The notes: generated by a model from the sequence alone, not told the origin. Shown: positions 43,735 through 54,291, counted from the first letter of the stretch. The stretch: 64,000 bases of DNA from Gracilaria gracilis (GCA_030374805.1 JARGSG010000057.1:124001-188000), one strand, 5' to 3'. Numbers and translations: made by a program.

Positions 43735-45770
43735 CACCTGGTAGAGCTCGTCCTGGAAACGGTTCCAGAACTCACTGATTTGGTAGAAGGATCGCACGTA
43801 CTGTGCGTGACGGTCAAGATGCTTTCCAGGAGGGTAAGTGCTTCGACCACAGAGATATGACTGGCCCGCTACAATTTCACCACGCAGGCTTGGCGGAACC
43901 GAGCCATTAAACCTGAAAAAGCCTGGGAGCCCACCTGAGAGAGAACAGGCGGTGTAGCTGCAGCCATGAAACCCCGAAAATAGCCCGAGTTGTCCCATCA
44001 ACCTTTATGGTACTGGGGAGAAGAGAAGTTGCACAAGTGTGGGCAGGCGTGTTGCGTCCCTCTGGAGCAGGAGTAGGCGCTGAGGTGACCATAGTGGTAG
44101 CCACAGCAATTCTACTACGGTTGGGAATGGTTCGGGACTCCCTGGAGGTCCCTGGTCGGTCAATGCCCTGTGTAGCGTTGTTCCGCACGGGACACAAGCT
44201 CCAAGGGCACCGGATCGAAAACTTCCCACCCTTTCTTGGCTCCGCACGGGAAACTATCCACTTGGATAAGCAACGACTCCACCCGCTCAATGGAGTAGTC
44301 TGTACCTGACACAATGGTTCCCAGTCCGAACTATCGGATGTCGCGAATGACCCTCGGGGGAATGAAGAACATACGACCAGGAGGTTGCACACCTTCGTGG
44401 TAAATCTCGGCTTCACGAGAGCTGCAATCCCAGTCAATATCGTCACGGGCAGCCTGCAGAGCCAGGTAGGCCACCAACACGGCCCACTTCGCCAGGGCAA
44501 TCGACCAAATGAGGTAATAACGATCGTGGTTACGGGTGATGTCGCTCCCGAAGTAGGCCAATACCGGTAGGGTTGGAATGCTAAGCGACACCGGAAACTC
44601 ATAGGCATTCCACCATTCGGATTGAGCCACATACTAAGAGTTTCTTCCCTTATTAGTTTGAGAAAAGAACTCCAAATTCTGGAACCCATGCATGACGCAG
44701 TTTAAGCTGGACCGGGTGCGGATGCGAGCCTCGGTGGAGGCAATCCACACCCCAAATACGACGGTTAGCCAATGTATGGTATTGTAGGGCCTGTCCAAGC
44801 ACACCAAATGTAGAGAAGTTACAAGGTACTGCTGCAGGAGGGAGCCATGTTGACAAATCTTCATAACCAGACGTGGGTAATAGTGGAGCTCCGGTTCGAT
44901 ACGGACGTACGGCAAGTCACTAGGATACAGTGGGGGAATGAAATAACTCATTGGTGTGTGCCACTAGCGACTTTCGTAGCCCTCAAGCCGACCGTGACGA
45001 GGTTGAAATTCCTTATCCTGACGGTGGAGCGTCCGCGGGACTGAGCGAAGACGCTCACAGTCCCAACGAAACAAACCCAAGTTGGTATCCAGAGTCGGAC
45101 GTCGCAAGACGCCGGGAAGCGAAGTTTTCTCCGGTGCCACTGGCCACCATCGGCGATACAGCGTCGCTTGAGAAACCAATTTTGGATCCATCCCGAAGGT
45201 ACCGTGTTGGGAAACGTTCCAATCGGCCGTAGTGAACGCTTCAAAACCATAATAGAAAACCCCATAAGAAATCTTGGGCTTCGGACCATACGGGTTCTGG
45301 ATCCCTTCATGAATCTCTTGAGGTTGGTGCGAAGAAGACTGAACCGACTAGCTCCGAAAACATGTTTGGATACGGGTATGGTAAAACGCAGCACCCAGCG
45401 AACCAGACTTGGTGATGCCGCTTCCACGACCACGTGATGGACCGGCGCCAGACATGTCGTGATGATCACCGCGAGGGAGTGGGTGAGACGCCGGGCACTC
45501 AACTGCAGGGGTGAACCGAATTGGCTTTTTATCTACAATGGATGAATCGCCAGAGCTGATGCTCAAAATCTCCACCCGATCGGGGCACCATGCTGGTTCA
45601 ACCATCGAGGTATCTGCATTGGTCTCCGGGGGCGCGTCGTCCCTTGAGGTTACCTCTCCCGACTGACCAACATGGGGAACCGACAAGCGTCGTGTACTGC
45701 TGCGGGTGCGAGCCCGTACGCTGGTACTAGGGCTGCCCGTGTGGTTCAGAAAAAGGTTCGGGGGTCACTA
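43735..45770 (-). CDS. Element B antisense gene, main part
   Basis: Minus-strand coding remains in several segments: a Ser/Pro/Arg-rich N-terminal part (45,348-45,770, with MSGAGPSRGRGSGITKSG), a middle part (44,960-45,260, LPGVLRRPTLDTNLGLFRWD), then 44,634-44,951 (SYFIPPLYPSDLPYVRIEPE). The most conserved block is at 44,331-44,630. That block shares with the element C antisense gene the order LPxxxYFGSxI, W-A-V, A-rich helix and F(L/I)PPRV. Position (between chromodomain and 3' LTR) and direction are also the same. It is broken in several places and interrupted by element C. Confidence 0.65.
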
Positions 45771-46334
45771 TAAACGGGTTTAACCTTGCCGGTCTGGCGG
45801 GGAGCCACGGCGGTGCGAGCCAGCAAACAAACCGCAAGAGGTACGAAGGTAACCAGGAAGTATAACGGCAAAAACCACCTCGAAGGAGATGGCAGCAGAA
45901 CCTCAAAGAGACGGAGACGGAACCTCAAAGAAAAAGCGAGACAGGCAGCAACCAAGGGGGCGCCAAAACCCTTCACGGTACGGTCCGCACAGGATCGCAA
46001 AGTCGCGCCGCGTACCTCAATGGGTGTGCCGACGAAGGAAAGGCGATCGAATCCGTGAATCTGTAGAAAGGTACGCCACCGCGTGCTGGTGGTCGAATCT
46101 TGCATGTACACAACGGGCGCGCGTCACTAAAAACCACAAATAGGAGAGAGGAAGCCACTGTCGGTGGTGACCCAAATAGTGAACAGGCACGCTCCGTATC
46201 GAGCAGCGAGCGCGACGCACGGCGCGAGATAGCACAAGAGCTGCGCTGGTGTCCAACTTGGTCCGGCGACGCAACCAACTTGATGAGGGGATCTAGGCGC
46301 CATGAGGGCGTGGCTCAGAGTAGAAAAAAAGTTC
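45771..46334. other. Element B region between antisense gene and 3' LTR
   Basis: About 560 bp with no counterpart in element C. The minus strand has a 121-codon open stretch with a hydrophobic run (WFLPLYFLVTFVPLAVCLLA), which might be an upstream leader of the antisense gene or chance. A purine-rich run (AGAGTAGAAAAAAAG) ends near 46,331, as expected of a polypurine tract before the LTR. Confidence 0.4.
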
Positions 46335-46842
46335 TGTAGTACAATGAGACTTCAATGGGTTGGTGCAACGTGGGCCTACTTGTAGGCTTTGCTTGCTGCA
46401 ACTCACTTATTGGTACTCCCTATTTTATAATTTCTAATTTTTAATTTCCAATTTACTCTAGCTTAACACTGCTGGCCTAACAAATTAGGTCATGGGCGAA
46501 GTCAATGAAGTTAGGCCCTCATGGAAGATTGGTCTCGGTGTTCTTTGTATATACTTTGGCGCACTTCGGGTTTCCCCACATTTATGATAAAATCAGGGAC
46601 TATTTGAACAGTAACTTTACCATCTTGGTCACTTGCTAATTTACTATTAATCAGGTTTTTATTGCGCGTTAAAATTTTCTATTGTTAACCTACATGGTTT
46701 AAACTACTTAGCCCGCGGTTTTGCCCTTGCGGATTTCAGGTGCCCAAATATCATATTGGTTGTGTTTTCCTCTTTTTTAGGTTGAGCTTTTGCGCGCTCT
46801 TTTTACCAAGCAAACGCATAACTTATCAAGATTTTTACGACA
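46335..46842 (+). repeat. Element B 3' LTR (or a related solo LTR)
   Basis: 508 bp from TGTAGTACAATGAG to TTTTTACGACA, same orientation as 17,086-17,581 and roughly 75-80% alike. It is more AT-rich than that copy, as expected from decay. The neighbouring antisense remains support its being the 3' LTR of element B. Confidence 0.8.
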
Positions 46843-48681
46843 GTGGTTTTTTAAATACTATGGTATTATTTGGGCCATGACATCTCTGGGGCTTTCCAAG
46901 AATTCAGCTGCAGTCACCCTTAAGAAGAAATTATTCAATGAAGAGGAGGTTAAAGAGTCAAGAGATCCAAATAAAGCATGGGAGTCATTTTTCATATTAA
47001 ACTTCAAGCAATTTTATTACAACATGAAAACATAATAAACCAATCTTTAAGGTAAAGAACAAATTATTTCTACTTTTAAGCTCTGTATTAACCTATTTCG
47101 GATTCTGAAGACGGAGAGAACGAAGCATTGGACAAAAACTTTACATGGCAGGGAACAGATTCGAACTCAATTACGCTCCTTACAAGGAGAAAGCGGGAGT
47201 ATTCATTCGAAGACTTTGGCGAGTATAAAGACTTTAAAAAACATATGGTAATGAATAGAGTGCGAAAACTGTTTCAGTGACTAATGAATTTAAACCTTTT
47301 TTTATCTTTTGTGTGAATTGAGTTTGAAAATTTAGTAAACCGAGTTTCTGTTGCAATCAATCTCTCTACAGTAGTAAGTCAAAATATTTTTTCTTTGCAT
47401 GCAGTCGATGATAGAGAATAGTTGGAACTGCAAATTATGTAGCCAAAAACGATGACTAAAACGAAAATGATGCATCGTACATGGTTGTCAGGTGGCAACA
47501 AAGATATTTTGAGATCCTATCATACGAAAACCATTCGGTTTCAGTTTTCAATAAGAGAAATGCGTCAGAAGAGCTCCGATCGTGTTAAGTCGTCATGTAG
47601 AATTCCTCTACCATTTCGATTTCAACCGCAAATTGTAGCTAAGTTAGATTTGGTTTGTACGGAATATAGAGTCCGAATGAGGTACGTGGATCTGAAAGAA
47701 GCCGATGTCAGCGACTACTGCAGAATTGAAGATAACGATATGTTTTATGTTGTATGACATATTTTTTATTTTTTGTTTTATTTTGTTGAAGCACCATAAT
47801 GTTCTGTATTTTGTTCCAAATTAAGGCGTTGGTGGTGTCAAACTGCGCATGTAGTTTTTTTCTGGACTAATTGCCATACAGAAATTTTTTTCGAGTATGT
47901 ATTGCTTGTTTCAATAGAGACAAGAGGTTTTGGCATACGTTTTGCTTCGAACATACCCTATGGCAGAACGAAATATTTCAGTAGGTTACGAGGACAATTG
48001 CATAAACAAAGACTGTAGCCAATTTTCGAGGAGTCCTATGATTTTAAAATAGGAATGAAAATTCTGACGCCAAATCGGCAAACAACATTTTTCACCTTGT
48101 AATCAAAAGCATCCAGAATGTTAAATATATATGTATAACGTTATTACATTCGAAGAACGTGATTTGTAACGAATGTATCACTTTGCAATTCAAAATGCAG
48201 TTTTTGCAACAACTCAAATTTCCCGAACCCTCCTGCTTTTGCCAGAGTAGCATTGTACACGTAGTCACTAATCATTTGTGCTACGCATCAATTTTTTCTG
48301 ATATTATACTGATGACGTTTGTTTCTATTGTGCATAAGAGTTTCTTTCCAACTTCACGGGAAGGGGTAGGTGAGAATACGATGACTTCACCGTTTGAAGA
48401 AGCGCAAACTTGTTTTTAGGTCCGCTGCTACCTACAAGGGTAGCTTGACTGTGTGAAAATCGTTATCCACGTTTTCCACGGTAGGTTCCCAACCCACAGC
48501 TGTATGTATGAAGGTATTATAGTTAGGTGTGGTCCTAGCGAAAACGAAAGATAAGCGGTCCTCTGGGAGAAGGGGACTGAGTAGCAAAGGGCTACCCCTC
48601 AACCTTTTTCTGTATTTATGTGTTGGTAGAGCTTGGTAGAGCTGTACTGTTATCTTTGAAAGACAGCTCTCTTTCTCCACG
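46843..48681. other. Right flank of element B with weak coding remains
   Basis: AT-rich. Three plus-strand stretches have protein-like composition but no known motif. They are near 46,915-47,035 (LKKKLFNEEEVKESRDPNKA), near 47,104-47,280 (DSEDGENEALDKNFTWQGTD) and at 47,452-47,757. They may be pieces of one decayed gene. Nothing else is seen. Confidence 0.4.
47452..47757 (+). CDS. Hypothetical protein, 101 aa
   Basis: An ATG-started frame of 101 codons, basic in the first two thirds and acidic at the end (VDLKEADVSDYCRIEDNDMF). No signal peptide, membrane segment or known motif is visible. It lies just right of the element B LTR. It may be the last piece of a decayed gene, as similar protein-like stretches occur upstream in other frames. 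It may equally be chance. Confidence 0.3.
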   Translation: MTKTKMMHRTWLSGGNKDILRSYHTKTIRFQFSIREMRQKSSDRVKSSCRIPLPFRFQPQIVAKLDLVCTEYRVRMRYVDLKEADVSDYCRIEDNDMFYVV

Positions 48682-49308
48682 ATGGTGACTCTAACGGGCT
48701 TTGTGCTTCTACTTTCATTCGCCTGTTTCGCTCAGAATTACCCAGCACTTCAATCTTCAGTCTTGATGAGAAAGGAACTACTGACGAACTCCCTGGAACA
48801 CTATTCTTACAGAATGCTAAGAAACACTGGAAACCATCGATATCCTGTGTCAAACACACAAGTGTCTTTTGAGCAACTTGTCAGCACTGGGCTCGTGGTA
48901 TCGAAAGGAAGTAGTGGGATTCTGAATTTCAACATCACCCTTAATGCTGTTCAAGCTTCCACTCTCGCAACCAGCGATGCAGATTTCATACGGTGCCTTT
49001 CTCTCAACGAAAGATCCCGATACGAGGAGATGAAGAAGGACTACACTGGAAACCTGGAAGTCCCGATGATGGAATGGCTTGGGGTAAAGCTAAATGGGGA
49101 GACAACTCGGAGGGATATGAGACAAGCTCGTCGTCGGCAGCAAAGGTATGATGAAAAATCTGACGTTGTGAGTCAGGTTTTGTCTGAGCATATAACCACT
49201 ATGATTCAGATCAGCGGTACGCTCATGGCGGAAGGCGTTAGCATTATGCCTACGACAGTGTTTGCCTTTATTCGCATTGCCAGGGTTTTAACAACTGATG
49301 TTTACTGA
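48682..49308 (+). CDS. Putative secreted protein, 208 aa
   Basis: A single open frame from an ATG at 48,682. Residues 1-18 (MVTLTGFVLLLSFACFAQ) form a clear signal peptide, so the product is probably exported. The mature part is polar with few cysteines. It has a basic stretch (RRDMRQARRRQQRYDEK, about residues 136-152) and an amphipathic C-terminal end. No known domain is recognised. The stop codon (49,306-49,308) lies within the 26-bp sequence that is repeated on the far side of an inserted gag fragment, so the reading frame survived that insertion but the 3' UTR was displaced. The start is the first ATG and the one giving a signal peptide. Confidence 0.7.
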   Translation: MVTLTGFVLLLSFACFAQNYPALQSSVLMRKELLTNSLEHYSYRMLRNTGNHRYPVSNTQVSFEQLVSTGLVVSKGSSGILNFNITLNAVQASTLATSDADFIRCLSLNERSRYEEMKKDYTGNLEVPMMEWLGVKLNGETTRRDMRQARRRQQRYDEKSDVVSQVLSEHITTMIQISGTLMAEGVSIMPTTVFAFIRIARVLTTDVY

Positions 49309-49312
49309 TCGT
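49287..49312 (+). repeat. 26-bp target duplication, left copy
   Basis: Starts TTTAACAACTGATG and ends CTGATCGT. Identical over all 26 bases to 49,820-49,845. Confidence 0.97.
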
Positions 49313-49819
49313 CCTTAACTGGATATTACCCTTCAAACCACTAACAAACTTGTCGAGCTTCTCGCTGTCACTAATGTCCGGAATAGTAAGAATGATATTG
49401 CGGAAATCTGACAGATACCTAGAGACAGTAGTAACTTGCTTGGATGATCGAAGTTTATCCCGTGCCTGCCTGGCATGGTCCTCAGGAATAAACTCTTTTC
49501 GTAATGCCGCCCCAAAGTCATCCCATGTCGTGGGGCGTTGCTGGGATTTTAGCGTTGTGTACCACCAAATTGCGGCAGTCCCAGTTAATAACGTTGAAGC
49601 GTAAGCAATTTTGTTTTCATCTGAGAGCAAAACATGAGCATTGCTCAGCTGTATCAAGCAGAAATACTGCTCGACTTTGTACAACCACGTATTAACGACC
49701 AAGAAATCACGATCGCCAGCAAATGATTCAGGTTTGTTGGGCTTGAGGTTGATCGAAGCGGTTGGGACCTTGTCAGAGGCCGAAGCATTGTGCTGAGACA
49801 TCGCCAATGATGCTACCAG
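49313..49819 (-). mobile_element. Retroelement gag fragment inserted at a gene's end
   Basis: 507 bp between perfect 26-bp repeats. The minus strand encodes an N-terminal gag piece starting at ATG 49,807 (MSQHNASASDK within 4 residues of the start). It has LKPNKPESFAGDRDFLVVNT, TGTAAIWWYTTLKSQQRPTT and WDDFGAALRKEFIPED, typical of Ty3/gypsy gag of a lineage different from A, B and C. The fragment begins about a dozen bases before gag and ends inside it, with no LTR and no poly(A). It is a fossil piece of one element and not a whole insertion. Confidence 0.85.
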
Positions 49820-49845
49820 TTTAACAACTGATGTTTACTGATCGT
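49820..49845 (+). repeat. 26-bp target duplication, right copy
   Basis: Identical to 49,287-49,312. The original 3' flank of the secreted-protein gene resumes after it. Confidence 0.97.
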
Positions 49846-51374
49846 TCCTTTCGTCTGTTCTTCGATTACCACTCCTCCGAGAGGTCGACTACTGTCTCGC
49901 CCTCCAGGCTATTTGAAGGGGTGAAGTTCCCCGTCGGCTGCATGTCAGCGCTTAAAGCGCGCTCCATTGCGTGTCAGCCCTCTCCCAAAGTGGCGGGAAC
50001 ACCGCCGCCTGGAGTTGCGCTCTAGAAATAACTACAAAACTACAATTGACCCGCCACGACATCACTCTCCTGAGTGCTTCCGGGCTAGATTACGCGACTG
50101 TGTGCACGGTGCCTGCATTTCCAGGTCACGCTGGCCTGTTTCCGTGCGCCGAGCTCCACTCACTGTCAGCTCCTACTCGCCTCCGTCAGAAGTCTCTGTT
50201 GCAAGGGTGGTATTGGAAGATGGGACTACTATGACGGTTTTATCATCAAACCCGAGCGACCTGACGGCTGCCAATTCCTGTGGACATGAAGTGGCGTCGA
50301 GTATGCTTACGCTTGAAATTAGAGACTTGCCACCGTTGTAAAGTAAAAAAGATCTCGTTCGCTCACTGACATTGAAACATGACCAGGCTCTCTTCTTGCT
50401 TGGGACTGCCTAATCCTAACACAACTCATTTTCATAGAATACAAAACCTCAACAATTGAAGAATGTCAATCCACTGCTCTGTTCAAAAATTTTTTTTATG
50501 GGACTTCTTAGAACTAGAAGAATCCTGTGGACTACATTCTGGGACAGTTCACCAGTGCTTCTACATGGAATGGAGGTGTAAATCTTCTTCAGTGAAAATG
50601 CCCCAATTTAACAACGGGTCGTCGATTTGCCGGTTGAGCAGCACCTCTCATTTACAAGGCATCGTGAGGTTGCATCATTGCTGATACGCAAAAAGGATGT
50701 TTAGTAGCCGTTCAACAACCACCTAAGGCGGCACCTATACCAACGGGACCAACTTTGTATAGGGTAGTAACGAATGTTCTTACTTTCAGGAGGCTGGATT
50801 CCATAATTTTAAATTTCCCTGTTTAGTAACTCGACCGTTCAATACGTTCAACCCACTCGTCCAGTCACGCTTCCGCACCATTCCATCCCTTTTATCGCAA
50901 GTTCAATCTATCTTCTGTGGGTAACTTACAGGTAGATAATGTTAGAAGCATCCCAGACACTCATGCGTTGTTGGATTAGTGCGCAGCTTTTGCCCTCAAG
51001 CCAGGAGGTTGATGGGTTAGCACGCAACATGTGGTCAAGAGGTAGCACATCTAACCGACGAATTTGTCTACCCTCGGCAGCAGACAGTGGGAATGCAGAT
51101 GCGCAAGATGAAAGTGTTGCAACCTAGTGAAAGCACCAAACAACCACTACACGCTAGTTTCGAAAGTGAACGTTACCGGCTCAGAAGAGCGTTCTCGTGT
51201 GTCAAAGTTGATGAGCAGTTCAGTGAGACCGGAGGTTTTGAAACACTGCTTCCAAGGCCATAGGTGCGCCTCATGATAGGCATGCGTGACATCAGGATTG
51301 CTACTGTGTTCAGCGCCACATGAAGGCAACTTCCAAAAACCAGAGGGCGTAACGAATAACAGTGCGTAGAGTTG
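49846..51374. other. Intergenic, no gene supported
   Basis: A 124-codon plus-strand frame at 49,967-50,341 includes VARVVLEDGTTMTVLSSNPS and could be a coding remnant, but it has no known motif or clear start. The rest has only short frames. Confidence 0.4.
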
Positions 51375-51382
51375 TATAAAAG
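51375..51382 (+). promoter_or_regulatory. TATA box candidate
   Basis: TATAAAAG, about 330 bp before the start codon at 51,707. The distance implies a 300-base leader or a non-coding first exon, so the link to that gene is tentative. Confidence 0.4.
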
Positions 51383-51706
51383 ATGGAGGAAAAGGGAATG
51401 TGAATCGTCTTCTCATGTGAGCGAACGTTTTCCATTCTATCTACCCCATACGAATCCGTCTGTGCCGTGCATGGTCTGCATCCAGTTTTACCGTTCTGTT
51501 ATCGTTGACTCTCATTGCAAACCCATCTCTTTCAATCAGAGTTCAATTCGTCTAACTCCTTTTGAGAACGCCGTTGTTTCGTGTCTACTCGATCATCAGA
51601 GTAATTGCTACAAGTTCCGCTCCGTTTCGGCTCTGGGAGTTGTCCAAAACATCTATTATCGGTCAGTATCGACAAATCATCTTCCTCGTTTCATTTTTGT
51701 TTGAAG

Positions 51707-52351
51707 ATGAAGGCCGCAATCGCACTTATGGTCCTGCTGATCTCTGCATCCATAGCCAAGCCAATTACCATGCAATCCGAAGCCCTCAACTGGATCAATA
51801 ATGAAGAAACCACAATCTCATCTACATTCTCATCGAATCTGGCTACTGTATCTGCCCGTGAATGGAAAGCAAGTGCGTTAGAAAAGGCCAAGAACAAGCT
51901 GCATATGTTAAAGAAGGAGCTAAGACGGCTGGAAATCGTATATCGATGTGAGAAGGAGAAGTCAAGCATACTTCAAGCCTTGTACAGGAAGAAGAAGTCG
52001 TTCAGATGCTTGAGCTACAAAAAACGCAATGTGAACGGGTGTCACAGAATGCATGCTTTGCGCAAAGAAGTGAAGCACGGACAGAAGATGTGCAGAAAAA
52101 ACAGGAGCTGTAAAAAGAAGTATGTGTGGCCTCTCCAATGGAAGCTGAAGATGCTGTCCAAATCGTGTAACTGCGAGAAGGGAGTCTCGCTTATGAAGAT
52201 GATCTGGAGGGCAAAGGAGATTCGGTGCGGAAAAGGCAGGAACGCTTGGAAGGTGAGGAGCGAAATAAGAAGGTTGGAGAACAGAATTTCGTATTTGGAG
52301 GAGACTTTGATTGTGAAACCCAGTGTTGCTCCTAGACCGAAGAGAGACTGA
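51707..52351 (+). CDS. Secreted basic cysteine-containing protein, 214 aa
   Basis: The ATG at 51,707 gives a signal peptide (MKAAIALMVLLISASIAK). The frame is open further upstream without an ATG-based reason to extend it. The mature protein is very basic, with about eight cysteines in a spread pattern (YRC, FRC, NGC, KMC, RSC, SCNC, IRC). Two helical, coiled-coil-like stretches are seen: KAKNKLHMLKKELRRLEIVY near residues 65-85, and SEIRRLENRISYLEETL near the C-terminus. It is probably exported and disulfide-bonded. I recognise no family. The opposite strand is also open in part, but it lacks these features. Confidence 0.72.
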   Translation: MKAAIALMVLLISASIAKPITMQSEALNWINNEETTISSTFSSNLATVSAREWKASALEKAKNKLHMLKKELRRLEIVYRCEKEKSSILQALYRKKKSFRCLSYKKRNVNGCHRMHALRKEVKHGQKMCRKNRSCKKKYVWPLQWKLKMLSKSCNCEKGVSLMKMIWRAKEIRCGKGRNAWKVRSEIRRLENRISYLEETLIVKPSVAPRPKRD

Positions 52352-52709
52352 GCCACTTCCCATCCATCAGCACCTTCTCTATAAAGGAGGTAGGGCCATA
52401 TTTTCCGGTAGCTTTCCTTCTCTGCTGTATTCTTAAGGGGGTTTGGATCTTCTGTTACGTAAAGGAAGACATGACGTTGCTTTAGCAACAACCAGATTGA
52501 GCAGTGAGGTACTCTATGTAGAATAATGTCACCGCTAGCTAGCAAGGTGGAACGAAACCGACCTCGTTCGGCTATCTATAGTACTAAGACGTGGCGAGTA
52601 GCTACGTTAACAAAGTGAGCTCCATTTCATTTTGCGTAGTTTATACATCAAACGTGAAAGAGTTACATGTAGAATACAGAGAAGAAGTTACAGGTAGGAA
52701 CAGGCAACG
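52352..52709. other. Intergenic between convergent genes
   Basis: Holds the 3' flanks of the plus-strand gene ending at 52,351 and the minus-strand gene ending at 52,710. No further feature is seen. Confidence 0.5.
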
Positions 52710-52964
52710 TTAGGAAGATGTGTAAATCAGAGTGTCACTAGCGCCACAGGCGGAACAAGGAAGAAAGTATCCCTCTCGTTCGATGGCGAAAGCGTCGCTT
52801 GCGTCGGCGAACGAGCCTTGTATGACGATACCAACTGCGGACCATGTACCACGCCCTTCGCTTCTGCTTCCTTCTGCGACGGCGTCTTCGAGCGCGGTAT
52901 CTCCTGCACAAAAAGAGACGGTGATAAAAAGCATAATACGCGTAAACGATCTTGTAGTTGTCAT
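52710..52964 (-). CDS. Small putative secreted protein, 84 aa
   Basis: Minus-strand ATG at 52,964. The N-terminus (MTTTRSFTRIMLFITVSFCA) looks like a signal peptide. The mature part is short and acidic, with a C-x2-C pair (LPCSACGASD) near the C-terminus. A longer minus-strand frame (52,738-53,394) overlaps in another frame, but it turns into a poly-arginine run at its end, which is typical of a shadow. I therefore prefer the small gene. No family is recognised. Confidence 0.42.
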   Translation of the reverse strand: MTTTRSFTRIMLFITVSFCAGDTALEDAVAEGSRSEGRGTWSAVGIVIQGSFADASDAFAIEREGYFLPCSACGASDTLIYTSS

Positions 52965-54291
52965 GACTTGATTTGTGTTGAGATGTTGTGGTTGTCAGTG
53001 CATTCGCGTTGGGTTGTGTTGACTTTTCTTGAGCGAGCCGCGGCACTCGTATGGCTGCATGGTGTGAGGTATTGGTTTTGGACGAAGAGCATGTGGAGAC
53101 ATTGCGGATATCCGGTAGCTCCAGTGGGATTGTGTCTCGATGTGAAGCGTAAAGCATAGCGTCAGGGGGTTGCCCCTGCATCAATGTCGCATGCGCTCGC
53201 ACTTGGTATGAACAAGGTGCGAGGCAAAACAGAGCGAAGAGAAACGAATGCAAAAGAAGAGAACAAGAGAACGAACTCAAACGGTGCGCTGCAGCAGAGT
53301 TCATCGGGATTTTTGCGTTGCCAATCGTGTTCGGGCAGATGTTTGTCATGACTTTGTTCGCTCCGCCCGGTGGAGAAGAAGCGACGACGAGCATCAGGTT
53401 TTGTAGGCAAGCGGTAGGTGATCATGGAAGTTGCCAACTCTGAAAAGTGACATCGCTCTTCGATTTTGAATGTTGCTCAAGGGTGATTGGAGCTGACGAC
53501 GCAGCGGGTTATGTCTTGGACGCCCAAGCTGCCAGTCATTGTTTTAGAGAGCTAACGTTCTAATGGAACACACGGACAGCAGCTAGCAGTAAGGATTCTC
53601 CGGGATTGCCGGGGGGTTACAGTTGTATGAACGATGAGGTGTGAGTGGAGCAGATGCGGTGTTCGTCGCCCCTGAGCTGCATGTGTGAGAGCCGAGCAGG
53701 GCAATGTGCGCGTCGCAGAGGGTATGTCGGGTGTGCGCTTGTCATGGAAAGTGTATCTACTTACTATGGGCGCGCACGTAGACGTTTGGGGCGTTCCAGT
53801 TGTGTCGGGTGGGAGACGCGCCATCGCGACAGGTGCACGGGCGCCGCGTTGCCACTACAGATGTATCCATACTTTTACTTCTATGGGGAGCGTTCCCGTG
53901 GCGAGGGAGCAGACAGCGCCGTCGGTGGAAGAGCACGTGCGCTCGCAGCTGCAACGGCGTCGGGTGCGTCCGCCGAATCGGCAACCACTCGGTGGACAGA
54001 GCATTGCGGCTGCGCCAGGGCAGACCGCCGTTTGCGCTGAGCTGTACGCTCGCGCTTCCGTTGACGTGGTGCTCTGCCGTTGGTGAGCCGCCTCCCCTGA
54101 CAACAAGTCTGACAACCCCGAAGCAGCACTTTCCACTGCTGGTTTCCTGCCATATCAGTCCACGCTCTCGAGTGGCACAGTGTACATGTGTAAAACTTGG
54201 CAATTGGTAATTACGGCGAATAATTTTACTTCAGCTGCGGCTGCGATGCATATCCTTGTCGCGAGCACCGCGATCAAGACGCTGTTTCCAC
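52965..54291. other. GC-rich intergenic stretch
   Basis: Open frames of 70-150 codons occur on both strands between 53,550 and 54,210, but they overlap one another and have no motif or signal peptide. The high GC content explains them. Upstream regulatory sequence of the flanking divergent genes (52,964 minus and 54,337 plus) must lie here. Confidence 0.45.

Larger units (their letters stand above)
17086..46842 (+). mobile_element. Element B: old Ty3/gypsy chromodomain element carrying nested elements E and C
   Basis: Reading left to right: 5' LTR (17,086), gag, CCHC, protease, RT, RNase H, integrase, element E (23,939-30,817), chromodomain (30,835-31,038), 3' module, end of an antisense gene, element C (32,013-43,734), the rest of the antisense gene, and 3' LTR (46,335-46,842). 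Without the two inserts the element is about 11 kb, the size of element C with the same layout. The LTRs are only roughly 75-80% alike, and no target duplication is visible. The 17.1-kb and 46.3-kb LTRs could thus belong to separate insertions, but the internal order argues for one element. It is a fossil with well over ten breaks. Confidence 0.75.

Noticed and set aside
52738-53394. 218-codon minus-strand frame
   Set aside because: Its end is a long arginine run produced by reading an acidic coding frame out of phase. The overlapping 84-aa frame with a signal peptide is the better candidate.
53645-54203. Several 110-150 codon frames on both strands
   Set aside because: The region is GC-rich, and these frames overlap on opposite strands without motifs, signal peptides or a start context. 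Stop codons are simply rare here.
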